Assembly (NCBI GenBank): GCA_903970455.1
Contig: CAJCIW010000215.1
Span: 1-6,598 of the forward strand
Direction: 5' to 3'
DNA length: 6,598 bases
Source: Verrucomicrobiota bacterium
GTDB lineage: Bacteria; Chlamydiota; Chlamydiia; Chlamydiales; Rhabdochlamydiaceae
Part shown: in pieces, positions 6,437 through 6,598 of the stretch
Numbering within the stretch: position 1 is the first letter of the stretch
Layout: each line of letters begins with the position of its first letter
Program-made: the position numbers and the translations under genes
Notes under the pieces: generated by a model
The model's input: only the letters and a program-made list of their open reading frames with translations
The model's database searches: none
Told to the model about the DNA's origin: nothing

Positions 6437-6456
6437 GAGACCGTTGCACAACTCTC
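6437..6456. repeat. Possible IS terminal-repeat relic in the 3' intergenic region
   Basis: The stretch 6279-6480 after the HEAT gene has no credible gene; a 70-codon minus-strand frame (6319-6531) is Cys- and Phe-rich, runs into the palindrome and is unsupported. Within it, GAGACCGTTGCACAACTCTC (6437-6456) is an imperfect palindrome of the kind seen at ends of IS5-type elements. No transposase accompanies it, so this is at best a solo relic. Confidence 0.25.
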
Positions 6457-6475
6457 GCCCATCATCGCTGAAACC

Positions 6476-6598
6476 AGAAGAAAAATAACAGGATGATAGG
6501 ATGGACAGGATAAGAGAAATTTTTGCCGCAAAGCGGCAGCGGCGAAGCCGCCGTTTTATTCCCATCCTGACCATCCTATCATCCTGTTATTTTTTTCT
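6476..6598. repeat. Large composite palindrome with nested hairpins, likely bidirectional terminator
   Basis: Outer arms 6481-6504 and 6571-6594 are perfect 24-base inverted repeats (AAAAATAACAGGATGATAGG and onward). After one A-A mismatch they continue with CAGGAT (6506-6511) and ATCCTG (6564-6569). Inside sit two adjacent GC-rich hairpins: TGCCGC/GCGGCA with an AAA loop (6524-6538) and GCGGC/GCCGC with a GAA loop (6539-6551). Each outer arm carries AGGAT-type words at 8-9 base spacing. The right arm ends in seven T residues (6590-6596), so on the plus strand it can terminate the maf-HEAT operon; the A-run at 6481-6485 gives a shorter T-run on the other strand. The shape also fits a REP- or MITE-like dispersed repeat. 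The element may extend past the window edge. Confidence 0.85.

Noticed and set aside
6319..6531. Minus-strand 70-residue ORF as a small gene
   Set aside because: It starts inside the palindromic element, has an odd Cys/Phe-rich composition, no clear ribosome binding site and no recognisable domain.

Overview
The window looks like chromosomal DNA of an environmental member of the Chlamydiota (Parachlamydiales-like). The main reason is the first gene: a large Pmp-like autotransporter with the chlamydial FxxN and glycine-rich (GGA-like) repeat style, a passenger-associated beta-strand repeat and a C-terminal beta-barrel ending in Phe. Base composition by eye is moderate (roughly mid-40s % GC in genes, AT-rich between them). 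The species cannot be fixed from the sequence alone.

Layout, left to right. (1) Positions 2-1966, + strand: 3' part of the autotransporter gene; its start lies upstream of the window. (2) Positions 1967-2515: an accessory junction. It holds a strong terminator hairpin whose T-rich side faces the minus strand, a truncated IS5-type transposase remnant on the minus strand whose ribosome binding site and start codon are folded into a long hairpin, a possible IS end, and two hairpins (one a classic intrinsic terminator) closing the next gene. (3) Positions 2516-3682, - strand: a 388-residue protein of no family I recognise, with a Ser/Ala/Asn-rich N-terminus, a proline-rich hinge and two divergent copies of a domain of about 95-130 residues joined by a Ser/Thr linker. 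It has its own strong Shine-Dalgarno, leader and terminator and is a candidate secreted or host-directed protein. (4) Positions 3683-3938: a divergent AT-rich intergenic region. (5) Positions 3939-4526 and 4533-6278, + strand: maf (a nucleotide pyrophosphatase of the YhdE type) followed after 6 bases by a HEAT-repeat protein with a probable export signal; these look like one operon. (6) Positions 6279-6598: no convincing gene. It carries a possible IS-end relic and, at the very edge, a large composite palindrome with two GC-rich hairpins nested inside a long CAGGAT-rich stem, ending in a T-run. It may serve as the operon terminator and may also be a dispersed repeat.

The autotransporter, the two-repeat protein and the HEAT protein are all predicted to act outside the cytoplasm or at the surface, whereas maf is housekeeping. 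The most interesting items are the two-repeat protein, the composite palindrome at the right edge, and the translation-blocking hairpin of the transposase relic. No CRISPR array, tRNA or rRNA was seen.
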